Shown piece after piece: positions 16,376 to 24,194 of a stretch of 39,665 nucleotides of DNA (position 1 is its first letter; every line of letters begins with the position of its first letter). This stretch comes from Teichococcus coralli (lineage in GTDB: Bacteria > Pseudomonadota > Alphaproteobacteria > Acetobacterales > Acetobacteraceae): positions 1 through 39,665 of the forward strand of contig NZ_SNVJ01000024.1 in NCBI RefSeq assembly GCF_009829925.1, in the 5' to 3' direction. The translations under genes were made by a program, and so were the position numbers. A model generated the notes under the pieces. It was not told the DNA's origin. It saw only the letters and a program-made list of their open reading frames with translations, and ran no database searches.

Positions 16376-16409
16376 GGGACAAACACCCCATCCATAGATT
16401 GTTTGTCCC
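16376..16409 (+). terminator. Stem-loop directly after the thermonuclease gene
   Basis: GGGACAAACA (16376-16385) pairs perfectly with TGTTTGTCCC (16400-16409) over 10 bp with a 14-base loop, starting 4 bases after the stop codon. No U-run follows, so it may act as an mRNA-stabilising end or a rho-assisted terminator rather than a classic intrinsic terminator. Confidence 0.5.
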
Positions 16410-16512
16410 CGTTCATCGGGCGTTGACCCGCCATGCGCTACAAGGGTCGCACTGCGGCGGCGTGGAAAGCAGACCCGCCCTAAGCCGAGACAGGCCCGAA
16501 TTGTTCGCGCCA

Positions 16513-16609
16513 CCCCGCCCTCCGGGGCGGGGCCGCAGAAGGGGCAGCCGGTGTTGCGACCGGCCCGCAGGAACCACAAACCGCCCGGCGGCAGAAGGCG
16601 GCCGGGCGG
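16513..16609. other. Two GC-rich stem-loops in the 370-bp gap between thermonuclease and Phd-like gene
   Basis: The gap 16373-16742 contains no convincing gene. Besides the stem-loop at its left end, it holds CCCCGCC/GGCGGGG (16513-16519 with 16526-16532) and CCGCCCGGC/GCCGGGCGG (16581-16589 with 16601-16609). The second is flanked by AAA on the left and GTTT on the right and could serve as a weak bidirectional terminator. The remainder leads into the promoter of the next gene. Confidence 0.45.
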
Positions 16610-16708
16610 GTTTGGTGTGCCCAGGCGGCCCGAGCAACTCCGCGCCAGATCCGATCGAGTGAAAAAAGTTCTCCGAGAGGAAGGCCTACGCCTTCCAGGC
16701 TGCGCGCT

Positions 16709-16720
16709 TTGTGTACACAA
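16709..16720. promoter_or_regulatory. TGTACA-centred palindrome, likely operator of the Phd/YefM-like gene
   Basis: TTGTGTACACAA is a perfect 12-bp palindrome centred on TGTACA, ending 22 bp before the ATG at 16743. YefM/Phd antitoxins are known to bind a TGTACA core, and the downstream gene encodes a protein with exactly this type of N-terminal domain. Autoregulation is therefore a direct prediction. Confidence 0.6.
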
Positions 16721-16742
16721 TTTGTGAAGCACGGGGAGCGCA

Positions 16743-17987
16743 ATGATGGGGTCGCAAAAGGGCGGAACAGAGCCGCAGTGCGTTGGGGTTCGGGAGTTCC
16801 GCATGAGCCTCGCGGACTTTCTTAGGCAAGCCCAGGAAGGCGGTTCCTTCCTCATCACATCCCACGGCAAAGCTCTTGCTGAGCTCCGACCCCCACCCGG
16901 GTTGGCTGAGACTCAGGACCAGGTAAGTCTACTCAGTGTCCAGGGGCTTAGAGCCTCGGATCTGGCCAGATTGATGCCCACCCTTATGCCAACTGCCAAG
17001 CGGGGTAAGCGGCCCAACAATGCCATCGTTCCGCCCTCCGCCAGTGCTGGGAGCCTACAGTTCAGCATAAAGCTCTCAGCCGACGACCTTCGCGCCCTGG
17101 CCAAGGAAGCAAGGCTGCCACTCAGGATCACTGACGAGGCGGACCTTGCCGCCGAGGCACGGTGCCTTGCCGAGACCCTCGAAGTCGCAGTGCTCTGGGA
17201 GCGAGCGAACAGCCTACCCCTGCTCCAGAAAGAAGTGGAGGAGTGGCGGGTTGCCCTGGGGCGGTGGCTCGACGATGGCACCACGCTTCTGGGCGGAAAG
17301 CCCGGATCTGGATCGGTGGTAAGGACCCTTGCCACCGGCCCGGTTAGAGCTGCCGCAGCCTTGTTGAGCGAGAACTGGCCGACAGAGACAGCTGAAGACG
17401 GAGAACTGGTTCCTCCCAATCCTCAACGCCGTCTCGCGCTGCTAAACGATCTGAAGAGTGCAAGCGCCCTTGATCCTGCGATGGCGGAGTCGATCGTCCA
17501 ACTTCTGCCAAGCGAATTGGGGCAGGACGATAATCAGGATCCGCCTGAGTTCAGCGAATACAATGCGACGACCGCTCTGCTTTTGAAGATGCATGCTGCC
17601 CTTGGTGCACTTCGGATTCTGACCGAAGAGATGGAGTCTCATATCGGGGCGCTCCGCCAACGCCGTAGCCAGAAAATCGATCGATGGGGGCTCATGCGCA
17701 GGCTGGCCTATCACTACGAGAAGCTGTTCGCGCGCGGCTACACAACGAGCCGGATAGCGCAGGGACGAGACAATCAGGGTCATCCCTTAGGTCCGGCCAT
17801 CCGATGGACTCGTGCGCTGTTTATCATGGCAGCAAAGAAAGGGCTCAGTAGGGGTGAGACCCTTCCTGAGCTCAATGAGCTCGTAGAATGGTCCGCGAAG
17901 CCCCACTGGGGCCCGGAGGATATCCATCCCATCAAAGAATGGGAGAAGGGCCGGGCAATGCGTGGGCAGGGATCCTTGAGCGACTAA
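16743..17987 (+). CDS. Phd/YefM antitoxin-like domain fused to a large unknown region
   Basis: A 414-residue protein. Residues about 14-52 (VGVREFRMSLADFLRQAQ, FLITSHGKALAELRPP) match the DNA-binding N-terminal domain of Phd/YefM antitoxins, which are normally complete proteins of 70-100 residues. Here more than 350 residues follow, mostly helical and unrecognised. Features are a run at about 100-160 with many acidic and Leu residues, a possible coiled coil, and a C-terminal segment RRLAYHYEKLFARGYTTSRIAQGRDNQG. No separate RelE/Doc-like toxin gene follows. The start has GGGGAG nearby, and a TGTACA palindrome lies upstream. The G+C content appears lower than neighbours, with more mixed codon use, suggesting transfer. 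It could be a regulator or a toxin-antitoxin fusion. Confidence 0.65.
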   Translation: MMGSQKGGTEPQCVGVREFRMSLADFLRQAQEGGSFLITSHGKALAELRPPPGLAETQDQVSLLSVQGLRASDLARLMPTLMPTAKRGKRPNNAIVPPSASAGSLQFSIKLSADDLRALAKEARLPLRITDEADLAAEARCLAETLEVAVLWERANSLPLLQKEVEEWRVALGRWLDDGTTLLGGKPGSGSVVRTLATGPVRAAAALLSENWPTETAEDGELVPPNPQRRLALLNDLKSASALDPAMAESIVQLLPSELGQDDNQDPPEFSEYNATTALLLKMHAALGALRILTEEMESHIGALRQRRSQKIDRWGLMRRLAYHYEKLFARGYTTSRIAQGRDNQGHPLGPAIRWTRALFIMAAKKGLSRGETLPELNELVEWSAKPHWGPEDIHPIKEWEKGRAMRGQGSLSD

Positions 17988-18095
17988 TTGGGTGAGATGC
18001 TCCCCATGTCGACGGGAGAGCAGGGAGGCACTTTTGTCAGCGCGGGACGTCCCGGAACTCCCCGGGACTGTCCAGCAGGCAAGGGTTCTGATCCT

Positions 18096-18335
18096 ATGAA
18101 GATGCACCAAGTGCCATCTCCTGACTCACAGCCCGCGCGCGGCGGCTTCACCATCAAGGCCGCTTGTGACTGGTCCGGCCTGAGCCGCACGGCGCTTTAC
18201 CGCGCCGCCGGTACGGGCCGACTGCTGCTTCGCAAGGCCGGCCGCACCACCATTGTCGACGGCGCCAGCCTCGCGGCTCTGGTCGCTGACCTGCCTCCTG
18301 CGGCGCTGAGCCGCAGCCGGGGCAAGGTTGACTAA
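18096..18335 (+). CDS. AlpA/excisionase-like small HTH protein
   Basis: A 79-residue protein with a winged-helix-like segment (FTIKAACDWSGLSRTALYRAAGTGRLLLRKAGRTTIVDGASLAALV), the pattern of MerR/AlpA/Xis-type small DNA-binding proteins of prophages and integrative elements. The open frame reaches back to 17988 but the upstream part is low-quality. ATG 18096 is chosen because the HTH follows closely; AAGG lies about 11 bases upstream, so the ribosome site is weak. It is the first gene of the replication module; it may control excision or early gene expression. Confidence 0.7.
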   Translation: MKMHQVPSPDSQPARGGFTIKAACDWSGLSRTALYRAAGTGRLLLRKAGRTTIVDGASLAALVADLPPAALSRSRGKVD

Positions 18336-18414
18336 AATGAAGCACCAGAGGTCTGCAGAGTACGGAATGACGCCCTGGATCGAAGATCCGAGGCGCGAAC
18401 ACCTGACATGAAAA

Positions 18415-18442
18415 CCGCCGGGCGCTTGGGAGCGACCGGCGG
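18415..18442 (-). terminator. Strong stem-loop with a T-run on the minus strand
   Basis: CCGCCGG (18415-18421) pairs with CCGGCGG (18436-18442), and the inner CGCT (18423-18426) pairs with AGCG (18431-18434), leaving a TGGG loop. The plus strand has AAAA just before it, so on the minus strand the stem is followed by TTTT, the form of an intrinsic terminator. No minus-strand gene is seen on its right within the module. The rest of the gap 18336-18531 holds nothing convincing. Confidence 0.45.
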
Positions 18443-18531
18443 CGAGGCAAAGCAATTAAAAGCAGCGCATTCTAGCGCATCGCTCTGCCTCCTGTCACCG
18501 CTTCTCGCGCCCTGGCCATGAGGATTGCCTT

Positions 18532-18702
18532 ATGCCGAGCGAAGAGAACTTCGATTTCTGCTGCTCCGAGTGCGGGTACTGGGAGCTGGCCTACGTCAGC
18601 AAGTCTGGCCGGATCGGCTGCTACGGCTGCGGGATCCATCCGGATGCGGCCGACGCGCCGGCGGATGACGGCGGGGCGGACCGGGGCGACGAGGACCAGT
18701 AA
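18532..18702 (+). CDS. 56-residue Cys-rich (zinc-ribbon-like) protein
   Basis: This short gene encodes MPSEENFDFCCSECGYWEL, then GRIGCYGCGIHPD and an acidic tail. The two pairs, C-x2-C (CSEC) and C-x2-C (CYGC), form a likely zinc ribbon. Its stop overlaps the start of the next small gene (TAATG at 18700-18704), a typical coupling in a phage-type operon. Function is unknown; small zinc ribbons in such modules often bind DNA or partner proteins. Confidence 0.6.
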   Translation: MPSEENFDFCCSECGYWELAYVSKSGRIGCYGCGIHPDAADAPADDGGADRGDEDQ

Positions 18703-18839
18703 TGGACCCGTACATCCCCCTGGCTGGTCTGCTGGACCGGCCGTGGGGCTGCTTTCGGTGCGAGCGGGGTCAGAGCCCGCTCCTCGAGCAGCCCATGCTG
18801 AGCGGCACCGGCCTGGAAGGAGGGCCGCGTGACCGCTGA
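18702..18839 (+). CDS. 45-residue Cys-containing protein overlapping the primase start
   Basis: The ATG overlaps the stop of the preceding Cys-rich gene (TAATG). The product starts MDPYIPLAGLLDRPWGCFRCERG and contains one C-x2-C pair. The 3' end overlaps the primase gene start (GTG at 18829), and the primase Shine-Dalgarno GGAGG lies within this gene. The tight tiling supports translation, but the product is unrecognised and could be a leader peptide that delivers ribosomes to the primase. Confidence 0.5.
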   Translation: MDPYIPLAGLLDRPWGCFRCERGQSPLLEQPMLSGTGLEGGPRDR

Positions 18840-19830
18840 TCCGATGGACCCGCATGCCCTGACGCTGGCCACCGCCGATGGCTGTTGGCTGTGCAAGAGC
18901 TGGTACAAGGATGGTCGCGTGGAAGGCTACGCCTCCGCGCGGCTCTTCGACCTCAGCACGATCCTGGTGCTGAACCTGATGACCCTGGAGAGGCTGCTCC
19001 GCGACCTCATCAAGCGCCGCAACACCTGCGTGCTGCGCGGCGCCGTGATCGACCCGCAGAAGACGCGGGGACAGCGGCGCCTCCTGCACCCGGACCCGAA
19101 GACGGGCGACGCGCCGACGCTGCAGGAAGCCAAGCGCGCCTGGGTGGCGCTGGACATCGACGGCCTGCCGTTGCCGGCCGGTGTTGACCCGCGTGACCTC
19201 GAGGCCTGTGCCGTGGTGATGCGCAGCGTCCTGCCGCCAGCATTTCAGGATGCGGCGTGTCTGGTGACGGCGACGGCGAGCCACTGCATCAAGCCGGGGG
19301 CTCGGCTGCGCCCGTGGTTCCTGCTGGATCGACCGCTGTCAAAGCAAGAGCTCAAGATTTGGCTCAAGGATGCCCCCGTCGATCACAGTGTCTTCGGGGC
19401 GGTGCAGCCGATCTACACGGCCGGGCCGCGTTTCCTGGGCCTGTTTGATCCGCTGCCCCACCGGCTCGTCGTGCTGCCGGGCACCGAGCGCGTCGTGACG
19501 CCTTCTGCGACGGCCCTCATGCCGCCGCGGCCGGTGCGCCCGGCTCCGCAGAACCTCGTCTCGTCGCCCAACGGCTGGAGCACCCAGTATGGCCGAGCCG
19601 CCCTTGTCCGGGCGGCCAATGCCGTTCTTGAGGCAGGCGAGGGCAACCGGCATCCCACGGCAGTGGCCGAGGCGTGGAGCCTGTCGCGTCTCGTGGGGCA
19701 GGGGCTGCTCTCGGCCTCTGAGCTTTCCCGCGCGATCGAGGGTGCCCTGCGCCTTGCGGGAAAGCCGGCCGGTGAAGGCGCGCAAATCGTCGCCTGGGCG
19801 CTGCAGCAGCGTGGGGGAGGTGCCGCATGA
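18829..19830 (+). CDS. AEP-type primase-like replication protein
   Basis: A 333-residue protein starting at GTG with GGAGG upstream. Archaeo-eukaryotic-primase-like signatures are visible: WVALDIDGLPL (the D-x-D metal motif, about residue 107), TATASHCIKPGARLRPWFLL (the S-x-H-like motif, about 146) and VDHSVFGAVQPIYTAGPRF (about 185). The C-terminal part is helical. In phage and satellite elements such primases sit next to a DUF927 or D5-like helicase and prime replication of the element, which is what follows here with a 4-bp ATGA overlap. Assignment to a precise primase family is uncertain because the motifs are only moderately conserved. Confidence 0.65.
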   Translation: MTADPMDPHALTLATADGCWLCKSWYKDGRVEGYASARLFDLSTILVLNLMTLERLLRDLIKRRNTCVLRGAVIDPQKTRGQRRLLHPDPKTGDAPTLQEAKRAWVALDIDGLPLPAGVDPRDLEACAVVMRSVLPPAFQDAACLVTATASHCIKPGARLRPWFLLDRPLSKQELKIWLKDAPVDHSVFGAVQPIYTAGPRFLGLFDPLPHRLVVLPGTERVVTPSATALMPPRPVRPAPQNLVSSPNGWSTQYGRAALVRAANAVLEAGEGNRHPTAVAEAWSLSRLVGQGLLSASELSRAIEGALRLAGKPAGEGAQIVAWALQQRGGGAA

Positions 19831-22046
19831 GCGAGGCTGCGCATGACACAACGGATTTCACCGGGTCGTCTGGATCCTCCTCCTCCAACACCGAGAGCGA
19901 TGCGGCCGCAGCTGATCTCCACCGCGCCGCGGAGCGGCTGGCTGACCTGGAGGAGGCGGACTTCAATGCGGTCGAGAAGGCGGAGGCGGCGAAGCTCGGT
20001 ATCTCCGTGACCGCGCTTCGCCGGCTGCGGAACGAGGCTCGACAAAAGCGCAAGAAGGCGGAGAGGGCCGAAGACGCCGCTTCGGCTGCCGCGGAGAAGG
20101 AGGCACGGGATGCCAAGCGCCGGGCTGCCAGAGAGCCGGCTGCTTGGACCAGGATGATCAAGCGCCTGGTGGATCTCCCGAGGCAGGAGTGCGAGGCGGA
20201 GATTCAGCAGCTTGCCGCTGACCTGGGTCTCGGCGTCGGCGAACTCCGCTCCGCAGTGGCGGCAGAGAAACGGCGCCAGAGAGCAGTTCTGGAGCGCGCT
20301 TTGGGCGCCGCAGGCCCCTTGCCGATGGGGGAGGTCTTGTGGCCGCCCGGGTACAACATGGAGCCGGACGGCTTCTTCTTCACCCAGGGGAAGGATGACT
20401 TGGTGCGGCTCTGCGACCCCTTCCTGGTGGAGGGGGAGGCGCGCAACCCAGAGGGAGAGGACTGGGCACTATGCCTGCGCTGGGAAGACGGCGATGGGCG
20501 ACCACACCGCTTCATCATGCCGCGGCAGATGACGGTTGAACCCGGCGCTGGACTGGAGACCGAGCTCATGCGGCGCGGGCTACAGGTCGACGCCGACATG
20601 ACGGCGCGGACTCTGCTGCGCGTTGCCCTGAGCAAGGTCCGTACGGGCAGCCGCATCACGCTGATCGAGCGGTCCGGCTGGCATGGCAAGGCTTACGCGC
20701 TCCCCGATGGAGGGGTCATCGGCGCGCCGCCCGAGCCGCTTCTGCTCCGGTCTCCGACCGCGGCGGCCGCAGTTGCCAAGGCCGGCGACCTGGAGGGATG
20801 GAAAGCCGAAGTCGCGGCGCTGGCCGAGGGCAACGACCTGCCTGCCTTCTGCATGAGCGTGGCCTTTGCGGCTCCATTGCTGCAGCTGACAGGCGACGAT
20901 GGTACCGGCTTTCACTTGTCAGGCGGTTCCAAGACCGGCAAGACCACCGCTCTGCAGAGTGCCGTTTCGGCTTATGGACCGCCCAACAAACTCGGTGCGC
21001 TGCGCGATTGGCGAACCACTGCCAACGGCTTCGAGGCGGCCTGCGCCCTCGCGAGCGACGGGCTGCTGGTGCTCGATGAGATCCATCAGGCCGACCCGCG
21101 CGAACTGACCGGCGCGATCTACGCTTTCGCCAATGGTGGCGGCAAGAGCCGCATGACGAAGAACCTGGTCGCACGCGAGCGCGCAACTTGGCGGCTGCTG
21201 CTGCTGTCCTCGGGCGAGGTCGGCGTCGCGACCATGGTGGAGCGGGCGGGCGAGAAGCTGCCTGCCGGCGCGGCCCTGCGGCTGATCACCCTCGAGGTGC
21301 CGAACACCGATGCCTGGCCCGTTAGGCACGGCCATGCCGACCGGGCAAGCATGATGATCGCTCTTCATGCTGGGCTCCGGCGCCACCACGGGGTAGCGGG
21401 GCGGGCGTTTCTAGCCCAGCTGGTGGCGGCGCGGCAGGCGGATGAAGAGGCGCTCCTGCAGCTGCTGATGGCCATGCAGACCCAGTTCGCGGAGACCTTG
21501 CCAGCAGAGGCCAACCCGCAGGTCCGGCACGCCGCCCGCTACTTTGCCCTGGTGGCCGCGGCCGGTGAGATGGCGATTGAATGGGAGGTGCTGCCCTGGG
21601 CTGCGGGGGAGGCCGAACGCGCCGTGCGCGCGGTCATGGCGGCATGGCTGGCGCGCCGCGGCGGTGTCGAGGCGGGTGAGGATCTGGAGGCCCTCAAGCG
21701 CCTGCGTGGCTTCATCAGCACCCACGGCGCGTCCCGCTTCGAGACGATCGGCCGCGGTGGCATCACTGAGGAGGTTGAAAGCCAGGACCCCCGGGTGATC
21801 AACCGTGTCGGTTGGCGTGAGAAGGAGGCTGGGAGCTGGCGCTACTTCATCTCTCTCGATGCCTGGCGGACCGAAATCTTCGCCGGCGCCGATGCTCAGA
21901 CGGCGGCCCGTGCTCTGGCGAAGGTCGGGGTGCTGCAGCGAGAGGGGCGCAACATCCCAATCTACAAGCCCATCCCCGGCGAAGGCCGGGTGCGGGTCTA
22001 CGCGGTTCGGGCCGGCATTCTGGCGGAGGGCCCCGAGGATGCGTGA
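19827..22046 (+). CDS. DUF927-type replicative helicase of a mobile element
   Basis: A 739-residue protein. The N-terminal 125 residues are highly charged and probably coiled-coil (runs of Ala/Glu/Arg/Lys). The DUF927 helicase core follows, with Walker A GGSKTGKT (about 367-374), a downstream GALRDWRTTANGFEAAC block, Walker B LLVLDEIHQAD (about 413) and FANGGGKSRM. The C-terminal 200 residues include a winged-helix-like region (FETIGRGGITEEV.. INRVGWRE). Proteins of this family unwind the origin of phages, satellites and integrative elements, usually working with an encoded primase; here the primase gene overlaps by 4 bp. Its 3' end overlaps the next gene by 8 bp. Confidence 0.85.
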   Translation: MSEAAHDTTDFTGSSGSSSSNTESDAAAADLHRAAERLADLEEADFNAVEKAEAAKLGISVTALRRLRNEARQKRKKAERAEDAASAAAEKEARDAKRRAAREPAAWTRMIKRLVDLPRQECEAEIQQLAADLGLGVGELRSAVAAEKRRQRAVLERALGAAGPLPMGEVLWPPGYNMEPDGFFFTQGKDDLVRLCDPFLVEGEARNPEGEDWALCLRWEDGDGRPHRFIMPRQMTVEPGAGLETELMRRGLQVDADMTARTLLRVALSKVRTGSRITLIERSGWHGKAYALPDGGVIGAPPEPLLLRSPTAAAAVAKAGDLEGWKAEVAALAEGNDLPAFCMSVAFAAPLLQLTGDDGTGFHLSGGSKTGKTTALQSAVSAYGPPNKLGALRDWRTTANGFEAACALASDGLLVLDEIHQADPRELTGAIYAFANGGGKSRMTKNLVARERATWRLLLLSSGEVGVATMVERAGEKLPAGAALRLITLEVPNTDAWPVRHGHADRASMMIALHAGLRRHHGVAGRAFLAQLVAARQADEEALLQLLMAMQTQFAETLPAEANPQVRHAARYFALVAAAGEMAIEWEVLPWAAGEAERAVRAVMAAWLARRGGVEAGEDLEALKRLRGFISTHGASRFETIGRGGITEEVESQDPRVINRVGWREKEAGSWRYFISLDAWRTEIFAGADAQTAARALAKVGVLQREGRNIPIYKPIPGEGRVRVYAVRAGILAEGPEDA

Positions 22047-22644
22047 CGGAGATGCCCGAGACGGTGCGGGGAAGATCCGGACCAATCTGGACCCCTCCGG
22101 ACCGCCAAAGCCGGACTCTAAGATCCTCTTTTCTCTCGATGATCCGGACAATCCGGACCGATCCGGACTGGGAATGCGTAGGGTCAGGCCGCTTCTGCGA
22201 CCTCCGGCAGAAATTCTGCGCGGCTGGCAGTCTCGGTGGCAGCAGGAGGCGGCCCGGCAGGCAGAGCCCGGCGGCCTCGGACCTGAGGATGAGGGGCCGG
22301 ATGGGGGGCGGAGGGCGGAGGGGGTGGATCCGGCCGCCCCCTTCGCTGAGGCCCTTGTTCCCGTGGCGGAGGACACCAAGGGCAGGCCGCCTTGGTGCAG
22401 CACCGGGGCAGAGGTGCGATCTGGCCTCGCGGGTTACCTGAGGGCCGGCTTACAGCGCCCGCCCGCTTGGGCGGACACGTCCAGCGTGCCGCCCCCTGGG
22501 GCGTGGTGCAGCTGCTGTAGCCGGCCGGGAGGCAGGGGAGGACGGTGGTGGCGTGAGCGGGAGGCGGCGACGGGATGGTGCTGCTGGACCTGCCATCCGC
22601 CGGTTCATCTGGAGCCGCAGGACGTGGTGGAGCACAGGACATGA
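22039..22644 (+). CDS. Trp/Cys-rich small protein of the mobile element
   Basis: A 201-residue protein that starts at ATG 22039 inside the end of the DUF927 gene. The N-terminal part carries repeated Pro-Asp units (DDPDNPDRSG) encoded by the TCCGGAC repeats. The C-terminal 45 residues have GAWCSCCSRPGGRGGRWW and GWCCWTCHPPVHL, four Cys pairs or clusters with flanking Trp, which suggests a zinc-binding domain I have seen in phage-type operons. Long internal linkers are low in complexity. Function unknown; a DNA- or protein-binding role is possible. Confidence 0.6.
   Translation: MRDGDARDGAGKIRTNLDPSGPPKPDSKILFSLDDPDNPDRSGLGMRRVRPLLRPPAEILRGWQSRWQQEAARQAEPGGLGPEDEGPDGGRRAEGVDPAAPFAEALVPVAEDTKGRPPWCSTGAEVRSGLAGYLRAGLQRPPAWADTSSVPPPGAWCSCCSRPGGRGGRWWREREAATGWCCWTCHPPVHLEPQDVVEHRT
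22076..22168. repeat. Iteron-like cluster of TCCGGAC repeats
   Basis: TCCGGAC occurs at 22076, 22096, 22143, 22152 and 22162; the last three are spaced 9 and 10 bp apart, about one helical turn. The cluster lies 30-120 bp after the helicase gene stop and inside the start of the next frame. It resembles iterons of a replication origin but is also coding (Pro-Asp-rich). Confidence 0.45.
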
Positions 22645-23177
22645 AGGAGCCCATGAAGCGTCGGCAGCTGGCCGACAGGCCAGCCTCGGGCAGCCGCCTG
22701 GTTCGCCCGCCCGCGGATCAGCCGGACAATCCGCTGCGCGACGTCGGCGGAAGCCGCTGCGCCAGCACCAACGAGGTGCTGGTCGGCCAAGCGCTGAACG
22801 CCGTCTGGTCTCCTCCCGGCGAAACGGAGGGGGACCAGCTCAAGAAAGTTCGAGCGGTGTCGCAGGCTTTGGCGGCGTTCAAACCCCGCGACGAGATCGA
22901 GGGCATGTTGGCGGCGCAGGCCGTGGCGCTTCATTTTGGGGCCATGGAATGCCTCCGGCGGGCCATGGTGCCCAACCAGCCCTTCGAAACGGCCGCCAAG
23001 CTGCGCAAAGACGGGGCCAATCTGGCGCGGGCCATGACCGACATGGTGGAGGCGCTTGATCGCAAGCGGGGCAAGGGGCCGCAGGTGATGCGGGTGGAGC
23101 GGGTGGTGGTGCAGGAGGGAGGACAAGCCATCGTCGGTTCTGTCCAGCCGAGCGGGCGAACAGGGGGTAGGGAATGA
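22641..23177 (+). CDS. Phage/element-associated hypothetical protein
   Basis: A 178-residue protein. ATG 22641 overlaps the stop of the upstream gene (ATGA) and is preferred to the longer frame. The centre (NPLRDVGGSRCASTNEVLVG, then a block beginning FKPRDEIEGMLAAQAVALHF) is a compact helical domain. I recall this arrangement from alphaproteobacterial prophage-like regions, always beside a small HGG-TGPRT protein, as here. No catalytic motif is seen. A role in DNA packaging or regulation has been suggested for neighbours of this kind but is not shown by the sequence. Confidence 0.7.
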   Translation: MKEPMKRRQLADRPASGSRLVRPPADQPDNPLRDVGGSRCASTNEVLVGQALNAVWSPPGETEGDQLKKVRAVSQALAAFKPRDEIEGMLAAQAVALHFGAMECLRRAMVPNQPFETAAKLRKDGANLARAMTDMVEALDRKRGKGPQVMRVERVVVQEGGQAIVGSVQPSGRTGGRE

Positions 23178-23467
23178 CAGAGCGGACGCAGAACCCCATG
23201 CAAGGCGCTCACGCCGCTGCCCGCTGCGGAGCGCGCACGCGGAGCGGAAGGCCCTGCGCCTCGCCCGCGATGGCCAACGGCCGCTGCCGGATGCACGGCG
23301 GCACCAGCACCGGTCCTCGTACTGCCGAGGGCTTAGCCCGTATCCGCACGGCGCGCACCACGCACGGCGGCCGCAGCGCGGAGATGCGGAGCCTGCGGCG
23401 GCACCTGCGCGAGCTACTCGCCCGCTCCGCCGAGCTCGTGGGGGAGCCGGAAAAGGGCAGCACGTGA
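23174..23467 (+). CDS. Small HGG-TGPRT-type protein
   Basis: A 97-residue basic protein starting with a 4-bp overlap with its upstream neighbour. It has CGARTRSGRPCASPAMANGRC, a Cys/Arg-rich finger-like start, then MHGGTSTGPRTAEGLARI, a very common signature of small proteins in alphaproteobacterial prophages and integrative elements. The last part is helical. This is the last gene of the replication module. Function is unknown; the Cys/His pattern suggests nucleic-acid binding. Confidence 0.75.
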   Translation: MTERTQNPMQGAHAAARCGARTRSGRPCASPAMANGRCRMHGGTSTGPRTAEGLARIRTARTTHGGRSAEMRSLRRHLRELLARSAELVGEPEKGST

Positions 23468-24194
23468 CCAGATGTCAGCGCCCGGCACCATTGGTCCCGT
23501 AGCTCGACCCTTGAGGACCACGAGCGTGAGAGAATTTCTCGGCCCGTGTAGATTTAAGCCTGGGGTCCTGCTTTCCGAGTCCGGTCTGGTCCGGATCTCC
23601 GGATGAGCGACTTGCTCGGTACGCCGCTTGGAGGACGTGCTAGCGCTGGTTGCCAGCTTGGAGGCCGCTATGGACCGTGGTGCGTAGCGCTTTGCGGGCC
23701 GTGCTCGGCTAGGGGGTCCGGCGGAGATGACGGCGGCTGGCTCTGGCCGATAGCGGCCGGGCTGCTTGGGAGAGCTGCCTATGCGAAAGCAGACCTTTGC
23801 CGCTCGCCATCCCAAGGCTGCGTTCGACCCCGAGCGGACCCTCGCGCGGATGCGACCGGGCGAGAGGGCGGGTACGTCAAGCGTCCGGCAAGCTGCCGAG
23901 TGGTCCTCAGGTCGACATCCCGGGCCTTGATGAGTCGGAATGCGACACCGTGTCTCGCCATGTTCGCCTTCCCAACGGAAGCCTGACCCCAAACCGCTAG
24001 GCGGTACGCCAGCTGACCAGAGCGGTGCGGCGGGATAGATGCCATGCACCAACCGATGCCGTTCCCTCTTCGCGCCGGTGCGGGCCCCTCGTCGCGAACT
24101 GCAGCTGCAGCCCCTTCCTGGGCGCCTTCAGCCGGCCATGTCGGCGCGGACTGCTCTGCGCCGCAGTCACGGATGACCTCTTACGACAAAGGAG
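23468..24194. other. 727-bp gap without a convincing gene
   Basis: Several frames are open on both strands but none has a recognisable domain, a good ribosome site and consistent codon use together. Multiple short frames of similar length suggest degraded coding DNA. A short TCCGG-rich patch (about 23584-23602) echoes the repeats at 22076-22168. The right end of the mobile element may lie here. No attachment site or integrase was identified. Confidence 0.5.

Noticed and set aside
23414..24052. Minus-strand 212-codon frame in the gap after the element genes
   Set aside because: Pro/Arg/Ser-rich without any motif, overlaps the HGG-TGPRT gene end, and no ribosome site; treated as degraded DNA.
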